Assembly (NCBI GenBank): GCA_947034895.1
Contig: OX344764.1
Span: forward strand, 54,851,348 to 54,915,347
DNA from: Rhytidiadelphus loreus
Lineage: Eukaryota > Streptophyta > Bryopsida > Hypnales > Hylocomiaceae
DNA: 64,000 nucleotides
Reading direction: 5' to 3'
Each line of letters opens with the position of its first letter. The stretch's first letter is position 1. Position numbers and translations under genes: made by a program. The notes under the pieces were generated by a model that saw only the letters and a program-made list of their open reading frames with translations, searched no databases and was not told where the DNA came from. Shown piece by piece: positions 35,425 to 48,189 of this stretch.

Positions 35425-35643
35425 CCCCTTAACACCGGAGGCGCCATTCTGTGCCATTTTGATGGTAGTTCAATGGGCCAGAAAAAAATAAGAAGCATTT
35501 TTTGCATTTTCTTTTACCTTTCATGTTGAGTTACAAAGGATGATTTCATTGCTCAATGTAGAAACATAGAATGCACCTATTGGTCCAGTAATCAAAACAT
35601 TTTGGTGACTACCTTGGTCGTGGGGAATTGTGTCCTTTAAGGA
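35425..35643 (+). mobile_element. TTAA-type MITE, family D (219 bp)
   Basis: TTAA flanks at 35421-35424 and 35644-35647. Left end CCCCTTAACACCGGAGG, right end reversed TCCTTAAAGGACAC. Similar size to family C but a different interior. Single copy in the window. Confidence 0.55.
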
Positions 35644-36215
35644 TTAAAGAACCTTGCAAGCCTCATAGACATTATGAAAGTCAAACCTAAATTTTCACAT
35701 AGTTCTTGATTTTAAATGTTTTTAAATTTGACTATGAAAATGTAGTTCTAGCAATCTACTTTTTATTCTATTTTCAAAATTTTTAAATTTTTAAAAATTA
35801 TAACCTTGAAGCGCTCCAACATCCAATTTCTACACAACTAATAGATTAAAATTCAAGTTTCATCTTTGGATGAAAGTCATCTTAATTTGTGGAGATACTT
35901 TATCAAGTTGTTGTCCTATCTAATGGTTGGATTTGGTGTTACTAGAGTATATATTTTTTTTAAATTACAAATGTGGAGGTATGTCAAGTGGTTGACTAAG
36001 CCAAAATTGCATTGACTATAGTTCAAAACTAGATTTGCAAAAATGAGGTTATAGATGTAAAGAACACAAAAGTTTCAAAAAATCACCATGTGAAAGGAAC
36101 TTCATTTTAAATCCATTCCAACAAGTCCAAAAATGATAATATTTTACTTGTAATTGAATTTTGAAGGAATTACAAAATTTCCCTTCCAAAATTCATAAAA
36201 AAATACTGGTGATAA

Positions 36216-37124
36216 CACTAGAAGAAAATGAGGGGTTTTGCAACTACAGTATGCAACTCATTTTGTAGTTGCATAGGACGTTTGCAACTAGGTGACAATG
36301 TAGAGTTCATAGTTGCAATGGACAAGTCGCATTAGTTGCAGTCTAGTTGCAAGGTTTTTTGTCATCCAACACCATACAAAGAACTTCATCCTTGTGTGCA
36401 ACTTGTTTGCAACTTGTAGATTTGTAAATTTTAAAATATAAATCTCAATGATTTGTAGATTTCAAATTTTCAGATCTACCTCCTTTCTAGATTTTAGAAT
36501 TTCAGAACTACCTTTTTCTTAGATTTTTGAATTTCAAATCTACCTTTTTTTAGATTTCAAAATTTCAGATCTACCCTCTTCCTAGATTTCAAAATTCAAT
36601 TTCCTAGATTATAAAATTTCTTGAATTTTAATTATTTTTTAAATTCTTATATACAAAATCTACAAATTGTAGAAACCCACAAATTATAGAAATCTTAGAA
36701 TTCTATCAAAAGAATTCATTACATAAGACTATAACAACTTACAAGTCTTATATGTTCAATCTAATGGTGCTCTTTACAATTGATATGGGTCAATTGATAT
36801 AACACGAATGGGAATGAACTTTGAAAGCAACTAGGAAACAACTAGAGTGCAACTAAGAAACAACTAGCGTACAACTAGGAAACAACTATGGTCATTTTAT
36901 AGTTGCATAATAGTTGCATAGGACACTAGTTGTTTCCTAGTCTTTTTTTGCAACTACAGAATGACTACTTTGCAACTAAAACAATGAATGAATGTTATAA
37001 AACAATGACACAAAACAACTACATTAGATTTGGTGCAAATAGAGAGGAAACTAGTTGCATGACAGTTGCATAGGGCACTAGTTGCATAGTAGTTGGTTGT
37101 GCCGGACGTGTTTTTCTTCTAGTG
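36216..37124 (+). mobile_element. Non-autonomous CACTA (CMC/En-Spm) element
   Basis: Ends are CACTAGAAGAAAA on the left and TTTTTCTTCTAGTG on the right, flanked by a 3-bp duplication TAA (36213-36215, 37125-37127). The interior is densely filled with short subterminal repeats of the GTTGCATAG / CAACTAG type in both orientations, as expected for transposase-binding arrays. No coding capacity in 909 bp. Confidence 0.85.
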
Positions 37125-37248
37125 TAACATGGGTGAATCTAACTAGAGAGGAAACTAGTTGCATGACAGTTGCATAGGGCACTAGTTGCATAGTAGTTGG
37201 TTGTGCCGGACGTGTTTTTCTTCTAGTGTAACATGGGTGAATCTAACT
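37041..37248 (+). repeat. 104-bp tandem duplication of the CACTA right end
   Basis: Units 37041-37144 and 37145-37248 look identical base for base. Each contains the last 84 bp of the CACTA element plus TAA and 17 bases of flank. Confidence 0.9.
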
Positions 37249-40200
37249 GTTCTGATGGAATCTAAAATTTAAAATTCTACAACTTTCATTTGTATATTAA
37301 TTCCAAAATATTCTTCCAAATAATACTTTACAATGATTTTTTCCAAATCATCGATTCTGAAGAAGACTCTTGACATTTAGGGAATAATTATTTGTGACAC
37401 TTTGAAGATAGCATCTTGAAAGCTCAAAATACACCAATTTTGAACTTTTCTATCAAATCTCTCTTGGTGTAAGCTTAAGGAGTATACCAATTACACCATG
37501 ATGTGGGCCATGATGTTTGTCACTATTATATCTATTTTTTAAAATTTTCATACTACATTAAATATTTTGTAATTACTATGATTTATGCAAGGATTTCTTT
37601 TAAATCATATGAAATTTAATTTGATGTTTTTAATTATGAAAAAAATGAGAATAAATATTATACATATATTAATACATGTGAAAAATATCAAAATTTTGAA
37701 ATGTGTGTTTTAATCTTGAAATATACTGAATTTTGACCAAGCTCAGACATGAAATGTCTTGTATGGATTAAATTTGAAAGGTCCTCTTGTCCTTCCTTGT
37801 AAAGTCCAGCCAAAAAAGAAATCTTCAAAATGACATTTTAACCTAGATTTAGCCTTGCTCATTTGTTGGTTTCTTGTTTTTTCCTCCGGTGTTGGGTGGA
37901 TTGAATGGATAGATGAACATCATGGCATGAGCCATAATATGCACCAAGGTCTAAGTTTAGGTTGAAATCATTAATGGATAATGCTAGTTTGTTGTTTCAA
38001 TGAAATTAAAAATAGGGAACTCAAAGAAAGCTTTGAATTTGGAAATTGGATGTATGGCCATTCTATCTGTCTAGTACATATTCTACTTGGTTCACCCTTC
38101 TCATATAAGGACAATTGGTATTTTTTTCCAGCCTTTTTATAGGCCATTTTTGAAAAAATATTCAAATGTTTGGGGATGTTCAAAGTGTTTAGGAAGGGCC
38201 AAATGTATGTCAAATTTAACACTTGTTTGTAGGTCAAGGTTTTTTCTTTTGTTCATTTTAGCCAAGATATTCTATGTTCAAGAAATTTCCAACTATATGA
38301 TAATTCCTTGATTTGAATATGGGAGAACGTTTTATGACACAAAATATTTTTAATCTTATACATAGAAAACCTTTTAGAATAAGATTGTAATTTTTGTTTT
38401 ATATGGAAGTCAAGACATTTTAATTTCTAAGTATAAGATACATTGCATGTTGGTGTCCGCTATAGGCTCCGCTATAGGTTGAAGCTAGTTTTGGTTTGTA
38501 CAAAAAACAATCTTCACTAGAAGTGGTTTACATCTATACACATAGATGAAGTATGCAAAATATAGATGAAATTTAAACTATTTGCCAAAAAGTGTATACA
38601 TTCATCCAAAAATCAATGATATTTTCCTAACATTTTGTAGCATTTCAACAATTTTATCCATTAAGAATGGATGAATACATCTCCAAATATTCCCTTGAAA
38701 AAATTGCTTTGATTTTGAATGAGAGATCTCTTAAAAAAAATTGGGTAGGCCATCAATTTTTATTTTTTTTGGAGGGGAGAAATTGAAAATTCAATTGGAA
38801 GGAAAAAAAAAGAAAAAAAGAAGCTACATCAGCCAACAACAACAAGACACCATAGAAACTAACAAAAACTAACAAGGCATTATTTCTTTCAAACAATCAT
38901 CAACTTATTGTGTGAATGAATCATTTGAGGGAATTTTGAAGGTGTTGTAACGTACTAATAGAAAACATGCTTAGAGGGCACTATGATGAGTTAAATCAAG
39001 TGTGGGTTTTGAAGCTTCATCAACTCAATCATGTTTTGTTCTATTGACTAGACCAAACAAACCTTCAATTTGAAGAAAACCCTTGGCAAGTTTTTTTATC
39101 ATTTATTATAGGCAATGTAGAATGTGATCTTCATTGGATTGATGAAGCCATGTATACATGAAACATGAAACATGAAAATGAAAAATCAATTATTCATCTA
39201 AAAATATATACACTTGTTAATAAAGAGTAATATCATACTATGATTTTGTAACAATTCAATGATTTCAATGACAATTAAGATAAAAATCTCCTATCAAATC
39301 TTCCACCCAAACCATTTATATTATTTTTGGACAAATTATCATTCAAGATAAAAGAAAAACCTAATCCATCTCCATTCTCATTAAGTCTAGACTAAAAAAT
39401 TTGCCCTTCAAAATAGCATTCAAGCGGAGCATTCAAGAATATAATTTTGCCCTTCTTACGAGATGAAAGGTATGAACAATTTTACCCTTATCATTTTCTA
39501 GTAACAAAAAGCTTTATAGAATTGACATTATAGCATAATTGAATTACTTGAATTAACATAATATACAATCCAAGACTTTAAACTTCAATTTACACTCAAA
39601 AACATCAAGGGAAAATAAAATTTTCTTTTTCTTTCTAATTGTCTATTATTTCTAAATCCTTAGCCTAATATACTATGAGGTGAATGCAAGAAACACCGGT
39701 ACTATTTGGCGTCACAATTGGAATGACGGAGTTGCCATTCGCCATATCTTTTGGGAAATGAAGTCCATGTACTTGAAATTTTTATTGGAGATGGCTAACT
39801 TGGAAGTCCTTAGATTCCTTATTTCTGAGAAATTTTGAAAAAAATCCTTTAATTAAATTGTAATTTACCTAATTTGTCACACTTTGCGTTTTAGGGTTTT
39901 TTAGTACTGTGGAGCATCCAAAAATGATGATGTATGTCTAGGATTGTTGTGGGCTATTGCCACAATAGAAAGGCATGTGCCCACCAAAGGGCATTAAAAA
40001 AAACACAATTCTTTGTCCTCAACATGCATGCAAATAGGGGGCCCTTGCCCATAGTGCTCCAAACATTTATGATGGTTTGAACTTTTAGTTTTTGGTGAAA
40101 TGTAATCACTATCAAGTCTCTACAAATGGCCAATTTTTAGTTTTTTTTATTCATGATTTTCTAATTATTATTAATTTATACTTAATTTTATCTACTTTTT

Positions 40201-42402
40201 GTGACAAACTGTCATTTTTTTCAAAGAGTTACTATTTCAGTATTATAAAGTATTCAAAAGTAGTATTGGCCGTTGATTTTTCGGATCAACGATTGAGATT
40301 GCTCCGTTTTGCAGTACTAGGAGTACTAGGCAGAAAAAAAAGCAGTTTTGGCAAAACGCTCCCTAAATCGTTCGGTGTTTCTTGCATCTACCCTATGGCT
40401 TTAACAAACTAGCTCTAAAAATCTTCCTTCATCTAACATCCGTCATGATAAAGGTTAGGAAGACCAATCCTAGTTTACCATATCTCAACCTTTACATGTG
40501 ATGCCATGCCATCAAAAAATGTAATGTCTCAAGACTTGATATATTGAATTCTCCCTTAGTTAGCATTCTTGGTAAGGTTGTAAATGCTAAAATCCTTATC
40601 ACACAAATCTAAGATCCAAAATGTGTAGTTTGACACATTCAAAACATGTCCAATTACCTTCATCCTTTCACCCTTCCTTAAGGCTTTATGTTGGTTTTTT
40701 GTCCTTCTTAGAGGACATCCTTGAAGTTTTTCAAATTTATGGAAACATGCACAGTGCCTTAAAAAAGACTAAATGCAAGTTAGTTGTAGATTAAGTTTTT
40801 TTTTTATTCCATTTATTTTGAGCACTTCAAAAAAAAATCTACAGACATGGATGAAATATGCAAAATACGGATAAGAATTGGATCATTTTTTGAATAGTAT
40901 ATACAAATATCTCAAATTGAGTAATTCCATCTTACAATATTGAAGCAATTTTTTTATTACATTATAATGATTTTAGCAATTCAACCACTCGAAAAGGAAG
41001 AATTATTCACCAAAGATTTGCTCTTAATATTATGGCATCATTTATAGAAAATTCTTTGCTAAGAACAAAAAAGTTGATGTAGATCCTTATCTTACCTACA
41101 CACATTTTCCTTTTTCCTTTTTATATTTTGGTGGAATTTATTCTACATCCAAAACATTTTCTTGGGGGGTGGGGGGTGGGGGGTGGGTTGGGTTGGCAGA
41201 TAGGTAATGTGGCAATCCACCACAACATTAAAACTCCTATCCAAGCAATTCAAAAAATATATTCATCCATTTGGCTTACATATTTTACAATAATAATAAT
41301 AAGAAAGACAAAGCGAATAAATCCATGCATTTCATTTCTTGGAAAAATACGGCAGTTTTCATCCACCAAAACCCGCAAACTGTGTGACAGAATCCTCACT
41401 TCAACCAGTTGATCACCTTCCAGAGATTACAAAAGCATCTGAACACAAGTAGAATAAAAAGTTCAAGTACTTATTCAAAGATTTTCTGATCAACGATTGA
41501 AGAGAAAACAGTTAACCAGCTCCTATCACTTGGGAAGACAGCATCTAAGTAACAGAAAAAACAACGAAGATGGCCTCACACGCAGTGTAGTAATAAGAGA
41601 CCCACTCCTTGGCTTCCTAGTTCAAGAGGTTCAGCCAAAATGATAAACGGATCAGAAAACAAGGATCGGGTGACATTGATACCAGCCTGCAACAAGTCCG
41701 TAGCAGCCATGTCGGTGTTCTGGATGTCAGGCCGAAATGGAAGAACTAGAGGCCAGATTCTCAATTCAGTTCATGCTTGATCGATCACATTCCATAACTC
41801 ACTAGCAACGTTAATCAGAGCATGACCAGGTAACTATACTGTACGAGAGATATAACTCATCCAATGCATTCATGAGACAACCGAGATATCATTCCACAAT
41901 AACACAATTGAAGTAGCACTTTAATGACGAGAAGTAGCTGTGATCCACATCGCTGACACAAGCAAGACGGAACACATTGTCGACTCATAGCAAGACACTG
42001 TCTAGAATAGAACCACAACAAGGCCAAACTTGCATCACATTCAAAAATATTATATCAACCTATATCTCTATAATAGTGGATTTCAGACCTTGAAAGAATG
42101 CCCGTTGAAAGAGAATGTGGTTGAGCCGTAACCATAGACACTCAGTAATAACACTCAAAATGGCAAAGAGATAGTGAACAGACACAAAACGTGGAGAAAT
42201 TGAATAATTCAATGTACTGTCCCAACTCTTAAACTACAATTCATGGTGAGAGTCAAACCCTAATCCAAGGGTACACCAGCAGGGCCACGAGAAACCCCAG
42301 AATTGACTGTCATTCCTATTCAAAATGGCAGAAGTTCACCGTAATACTCCCTTACGAAACTCGAAACCAAAAATGCCGATAAAACGGCAACGGCGACGGA
42401 GC
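37249..42402. other. Long AT-rich stretch without a recognised gene
   Basis: No coding exon with family resemblance. It holds a strong G-run tract at 41164-41197, listed separately. The last kilobase before 42403 is richer in GC and is probably the 3' UTR of the ribosomal protein gene. Confidence 0.45.
41164..41197 (+). other. G-quadruplex-capable tract
   Basis: Three blocks of GGGGGGT followed by GGGT and GGGTT runs: at least four G-runs of three or more separated by single T. It meets the usual G-quadruplex pattern on the plus strand. No gene is close enough to assign a role. Confidence 0.7.
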
Positions 42403-42735
42403 TCAGTTGAAGAGCGTTTCGTCAATGTCGACGTGAATGTATTCGGTATCCGCGGAGTCGTCCCTCTTCGGCCGCGGCGGCAACGGCGTGAGCGCCAGTC
42501 CCGTCCCCTTGGACGAATCCTTGGGACGGCAGTTGCCGAACGAGCCGCGCGCGCGCTTCCCCTTGGCAGTGCGCCTGTCGCCGCGGCCGCACACAATGGC
42601 GGGCAACCGGGACACCGATGCTGAAGCAGAAGAAGATTTCGGAGCAGCGGGACTCGGCACAGGAGTTGGAGTGAAGAACGAGGAAGCGGAGCAGCATAGC
42701 GACGAGGGCGCAGCAATGAGGGAAGCCATCGCCAT
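42403..42735 (-). CDS. PSRP4: Chloroplast 30S ribosomal protein bTHXc (PSRP4 / S31)
   Basis: Small basic subunit protein that stabilises the head of the plastid 30S particle (family knowledge). Single exon, 110 aa, start MAMASL, the usual start of plant orthologues. Residues 1-47 are Ser/Ala/Pro-rich with few acids, a plastid transit peptide. The conserved core [13 protein letters not shown] (49-61) and GSFGNCRP (64-71) follows. The acidic C terminus [11 protein letters not shown], with its I-x-V/I-D-I-D-E-x-L-F pattern, is diagnostic. An upstream in-frame ATG at 42837 would add 34 hydrophobic residues but is not family-like, so 42735 was chosen. Unlike the surroundings, the gene is GC-rich. 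Confidence 0.93.
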   Translation of the reverse strand: MAMASLIAAPSSLCCSASSFFTPTPVPSPAAPKSSSASASVSRLPAIVCGRGDRRTAKGKRARGSFGNCRPKDSSKGTGLALTPLPPRPKRDDSADTEYIHVDIDETLFN

Positions 42736-43316
42736 AGCTACTACCAATTCTAGCACAAAAAAAACTCCTCCCGCTCCAAATTCCGCAACAGAAAAGAATT
42801 CCAAAACGACTCTGGAATGAATCACAATTCCAATCAATCCCTGCGCCAGAGAATTGGGATAAGGTTGCGTCGTCGCCGTCGTCGTCGTTTGCAGTTCGCC
42901 GTTCAGTCCATACCAGAAGGTACTCAGATTGAGGTACCGCTATTACATCGACCATACCCATCATCCCGGGTATAAGGTAGCAAGGGCCTATATTACCATG
43001 CAAACTAGCAATCTGATATCTTGGGGCCAATTCCAAGGGGGCATATTTATTTTTTTCAGAGGTGTGTGCTTGTTTTACAAATCATACCCAAGTGGAATTA
43101 TAATTTTCTGACTAAAATTGTAAATTCTTTGAATTTTAGAGTGGTATGCCTTGAAATTACAAAATCATTCGTAAAGTGGAGTCATGAACATCTTATAAAC
43201 AACCCATAAACTCTCCCCCATTTTGCCCAAATTTGCAAAAAGAAAGCTTATTTTGACCCCATAGCCACTTCAATTGATTTGGAGGAGGATTTGGAAGAAA
43301 GAAATCTATGATTTAA

Positions 43317-43610
43317 CCCCTAAAGGACCAAGGCCTTTTTTCTGCCAGAAAACATTCAAAACTGCCATATCTACAGCAAGGAGTAAAAAAAAATTAATTG
43401 TTTTTTTTTCATATCTAACCGTAGGATATTACACCTAACTAGTATGAGACTGTGTGGAAATAATTTCAGAATTTTTGATTGCTCAAATTGCAAGATATCT
43501 GCGTTTTAAAGTGGAAAAAAAAAAAAAAAAAATTAGCACATTGCAAGACTAGATTTTTTGACTTTGAAAATTTTTAACTTAAAGTTTTTGCACTACAGAG
43601 TTTTGAGCTT

Positions 43611-43667
<57 letters not shown>

Positions 43668-44289
43668 GAGAATTGAGTTGAGAGTCTAGGTAAAATAAAA
43701 ATTCAAAAAAATTTAATTTTCATTTAAAAAAAATTGTTAAATAGAAGTAGGTAAGAGATAGAAGGAAAATCTAAAATATTCATATATTTTAGATGGAATT
43801 AAAATGCACTAATCCCAATGGTGAGATTGTTCTAGCAAGTAAATTAGACCATGCAAAAAAAAAAATTGAAAAATTTGAAAAATTACATTCAGAAATGAAT
43901 CCTACAAGTTATTTTTTTCAAGAAGATGCTCTAACTGCCCGAAAAACAAGAATGTCCATAATTTTCTCATAACATATCCAAATGAAATGAATTAAAGCTT
44001 TCCAGATAGACAAAAGTATAATCTACAAGAAAAAAAATATTAAAAAAATATTAAAAATTTTGTCTATTTTTTTTGGGCTGCCCGGGCTGCCTGCCATCCC
44101 CTCGCTTGAGCTTATTTGGTCATAACTATTGTTCTTGGACACTGATTGTAAAAAAAATTATATTCCTTCAAAGCTAATCAGCTTTTCTACCTCCAAAAAA
44201 AGTTTCAAAAAATTAGGTGAAAATTTCAGCCTGTAGGTACCTGCCTAAAAACACATTTGTCCCCTGAAGGGACAATGGTCCTTTAGGGG
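43317..44289. mobile_element. TTAA-type MITE, family A, copy 3 (973 bp)
   Basis: TTAA flanks at 43313-43316 and 44290-44293. Ends CCCCTAAAGGACCAAGG and GGTCCTTTAGGGG. The interior is alignable to the 923-bp copies but clearly older, and it is enlarged by a (TA)n run at 43614-43664. Confidence 0.8.
43614..43664. repeat. (TA)n microsatellite
   Basis: About 25 uninterrupted TA dinucleotides, inside the family A MITE. Confidence 0.95.
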
Positions 44290-44293
44290 TTAA

Positions 44294-46615
44294 AGCATTA
44301 TTGGATCATTAGACCTTGTTTTCATTTAAGAGTGGATGATTTCATACATCAACTAAGCTCATTTTCTCTATGTGTGCCTTCACAAAACATTGAAGAGGTT
44401 TTCTTAGTTGGGAACAAATTTGTCTCTTGTTAAACATCCTTCAACATTAGACATATGCATGGCCACTTGAATGTCTTTCTGACAAACATTTTTTATTTTA
44501 TTTTTTATCTCCTTGTCAAGATTTTGGACTATGATTCTCTAAGGGTTCAAAGGTCTTTATAATCACCTCTCCCCTACATGCAACTCTAGTTGGATCTAGG
44601 AAGCATCTGTATAATTTGTATTCAATTAATTCAAGTAGTATTCTTTATTTCTTATTCGATGTCCACGAGGAAGTTTTTTACGCAAGTGTCCCTAGAGAAT
44701 TGTCAAAACATTTCTTACATTTGTGTAATTGTTGAAAATTGCATCTTATTTTCTGAAATGTACATGTGTAGCTTATGGACCACCATATTTGGTGGACTCA
44801 TGGCTAAGGGAACAAGTGAAGCCTTGTCTATTGACTATAGGTGGCTTGCCCCTTTATTATGCCACTCCAGATCATCCACTCCCACCCACTTATGTAAAAG
44901 GCAAGAAATTTGCATTGATTGTGAGGAGTGTCAATGAGCAATTGAAGCCCTAAGAATCTCCTTCTAATAGTCTTATTGAAAAGATTGCAAGAACATTGGT
45001 GGAGAAAGGCATAGGTTTAGGGTTATTTAACTAGGCTAGATGAAGTAAAATGCAGAGGTGGTTTAAGTTGGAGATGGCATGAATATGCCTAGTGCTATGT
45101 ATAGACTTTTTATGATGTGGGAAGTCTTTTCAGGTTTTGGAAGATCGGCATAGAAGTCTATTATACCAAGTGAGCATATTATTGACAATACATCTTATAA
45201 GCTGACACTCATACAACAACAGATTCTTCATGAGTCAAAAGGTAGAGTTGCAATTCCATTGAAAAGACATAAACAATAAGCGTTTCTTTACTACTCAACA
45301 TGGTTTCAAATTGTATAGAAACCAAATGGTGCATCATCCATGGTATATGAGTGGAAGCACCTTTATTGGCCATTTGCAAGATGACAATATTTTTCATAGG
45401 TCATATATTGGTTTAACTATATTAATTGAAAGATGGAATGGCATATTCAACAATATCTTTTGATAGCAAGGAGGTGGATGGCACTTATTTAGAGGGCTTT
45501 GCTAACTTTGAAATTTGAGTATCCATGAGATTCTATCGATGGACAATCCTTACAATGGATAGTGTGAAGGTTTATTGGGATAGAGGGGGGTGACTCGATT
45601 GATCATGTTGATCTTGAGCACTAAAATTTGTTCATAGTGTCCAACAATAAATTCCTATGGTGACAATTTCAGATTTTTCAAGCATATGTTATATTTGATA
45701 TGAATTTTTTCTATTTTTATTTTCAAAATTCATAATAATTTCAAATTTTCATCAAAAATCTGAAAATTTTATGACTTAAAGAAGACATGACTGTGATTGC
45801 ATCTTTGAAAAATAAATTTTATCCATACCTAGTTGCAAAATGACAACAAAATGAACAAATAGAGTGAAGGATGTGAAACTTGACTCTATACTCATGACTT
45901 GTCTTTTCAAGGTTAAACCTAATGAGGTTTAAAGACCTTGCAAGATACAATTGATAACCTCAAAAGTTTCTAAATAATCATGTTGGTACATGATTGCTCT
46001 TCATTGGAGAGTCTTCCAACCTTAGTCAATAGAGTGAATTCACTTAAGAGGAGGCTCGATTATTTAGGGTGTGAATCTTTGATTGGAGTTCCTATAGAGG
46101 TTGGCAAGGTCAATCATTAGATGTTTTTTCAGGGGTGTAAAGGTTTGTTTATTGGGGTTGTGGAAACTCCGCTACTACTGCAGTGGCACAACAGTTTAAC
46201 ATGGCCAAACTTTGACCATGTCACAAAAAAATAAATTTAAATGGAATTAAAAAAAATAGCAATCTAAGAATTAATTAATTAATTTTTAATTAATATTTTG
46301 ACAGGTCGGCATTTTTTCCCTACATATAGAACAACTAGGGGAATAGGCCTAAAACGGCCCTTCCCTTGGCTGAAATGACATCAATGAAGTTGGAATTTCT
46401 AACATTAGCACATTGCTCCAAGTTCTTGGGCAATTTATGTTGCCTAAAAACATTGACTTTATGATTGGTGAGAACTTATGCACTGGCAACCTATCTAAGC
46501 AATTGGGACAACTATCACAATTAGAATTAAATATCTTGATCTTAGGGGTTGCATGAGATTGGAAAAATGAATAGTAGAGACCATCCAAATGGGACAATTT
46601 CACATAGATTAAGAG
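44294..46615. other. AT-rich region with a possible coding relic
   Basis: No intact gene. A plus-strand frame at 44729-45033, interrupted once by TAA at about 44951, reads AYGPPYLVDSWLREQVKP, then KGKKFALIVRSVNEQLKP and, after the stop, LIEKIARTLVEKGIGLGLF. Its composition looks like eroded protein coding rather than chance, but the family is unknown to me. Confidence 0.3.
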
Positions 46616-46619
46616 TCAA

Positions 46620-48180
46620 ATTTTGTTCACCACTTTTGTCAGAAGTCATATTCCTTCCATTAGATTGCTATGTTTGCTAAAAGTTATATTTTGTTCGTCT
46701 ATTCACTATGTCTGCCAAAATTACATTTTATTGTTTGTCTGTTATGTTTGATAAAAGTTACATTTTATCCCCGTGTCTACTAGCCAAAATTTATTGCTAT
46801 AGGGGGTTGCTATTATGTGAGCCTAGGAGCTTGAACTCATGAGCCTAGAAGACTTTATGCAAGCGTAGCAATGGATTTTGGGATTTTTGGCAAACGACTG
46901 TCTTAGATGAGAAAATGGAGAACAATTTGGTGGACAAAATGTGACTTTTGGTGGATGTAGTTATGAATTTTTGTAAGCGGACGATCACATGTATATATGT
47001 AAGTTAGAGTTGTATGTGTGAGTGTCATGGGGAGGGACTTGAGCGCTAAATGCTTAGAATAGAGCTAGCAAATAATTAGTTTAAGGTCTAGGAAAAGCTT
47101 TAAGTTGCTTATTCTTGGATTCCTAGCATAGACGAGTAGCCATTCATTGAAGTCTAAGGTATGAGCATGTAGAGCCAAAGAAGGCATTGAGATGCAAGTT
47201 GTCAATACATCACATTTGCTTCTAGATTTTATACATGTTTTCACTTTGAATTAGAATTATATGCGAAAGAGGCTACAAATCCAACATGATTTTGTACGTA
47301 ACATGGTGGTGCACTGGTGCGCACTTTGTAGGAGGAAAAAGTTGATGGCTATGGACCAATAATCATGTCCATTCAATTATCATTAATCATATTTGTATGA
47401 AGATTAAGAAATTTTTGGAGAAATTAGGAATGGTAGTAAATGCCAAGTCAATTGTGATGTAAGTGGGGAATATATTGTATTCTAATTTCACAATCATTGA
47501 AACACTTGGTTTTATTCTCAAGGTATAGCTATTCTAAATCATTAGATTTATAAGTAAGAGGTTCAAGAGTCTCATTGTTGGGAGAACAACTATGTGCTTA
47601 AAACTCTTGCCTTACAGTAGATTTGCATGCCTATTATTGTACTTGGGTGTTTCTGTCCATCTAATATATATTTTGGATGAGATTATTTTTTGAAGCTCGT
47701 GCATGCATGATTTTGGCTGGCATGTTGAACCAAGCTGGAAGGAAAATAACATTTTTGCCAATTTATCTTTGAATTATAGCTTCACTTACAAATTACATAG
47801 TTGATCATGTTTAGATTTTTGTTCTTAGAGAAATCTTGTGAATCTCTACTTGGACATCTTTTGCCAAAATTACATTAGAAAAAGATGTTCATCTAGTTCT
47901 AGATGTAGTAGGCATTAGATGTGTCCATCCTAGAGTTGCCAATAATAAATAGGATTCATCTTTAGTGGATAAGAGAACAAATTTTAGTGAACAAGCGGAT
48001 ACGATATAACTTTTTGTGAGTGTGGTGATGGATTTTGGTGGACAATTGGATGAGAAAATGATGAATGATTTGCCCACAAAATGTGACTTTTGGTAGACAT
48101 GGCAATGCAATGGTGCTAGAGTGTGAGTAGGGAGCGATAAGTATTGAGCGTTGAGCAATGAGTGATTAGGTTTAAGCGCT
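46620..48180. repeat. Cluster of tandem, direct and inverted repeats
   Basis: At 46620-46800 a unit of about 60 bp with AAAAGTTACATTTTRTC recurs three times. It is inverted relative to ACAAAATGTGACTTTTGGTGG at 46937. That block and its flank (GATGAGAAAATG ..., then AGCGCT and AGGTTTAAG-like sequence) recur in direct orientation at 48026-48170. It looks like the two ends of an unidentified element of about 1.5 kb. Confidence 0.45.
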
Positions 48181-48189
48181 CATTACGAG

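Noticed and set aside
35425..37905. One 2.5-kb element with CCGGAGG ends spanning the CACTA insertion
   Set aside because: CCTCCGGTGTTGGG near 37885 matches the family D left end, but it is not followed by TTAA, and a closer right end with TTAA exists at 35643.
42325..42820. Arg-rich open frames antisense to the bTHXc gene
   Set aside because: Shadow frames of the GC-rich ribosomal protein exon; composition (Arg/Ala/Pro) is typical of antisense reading.
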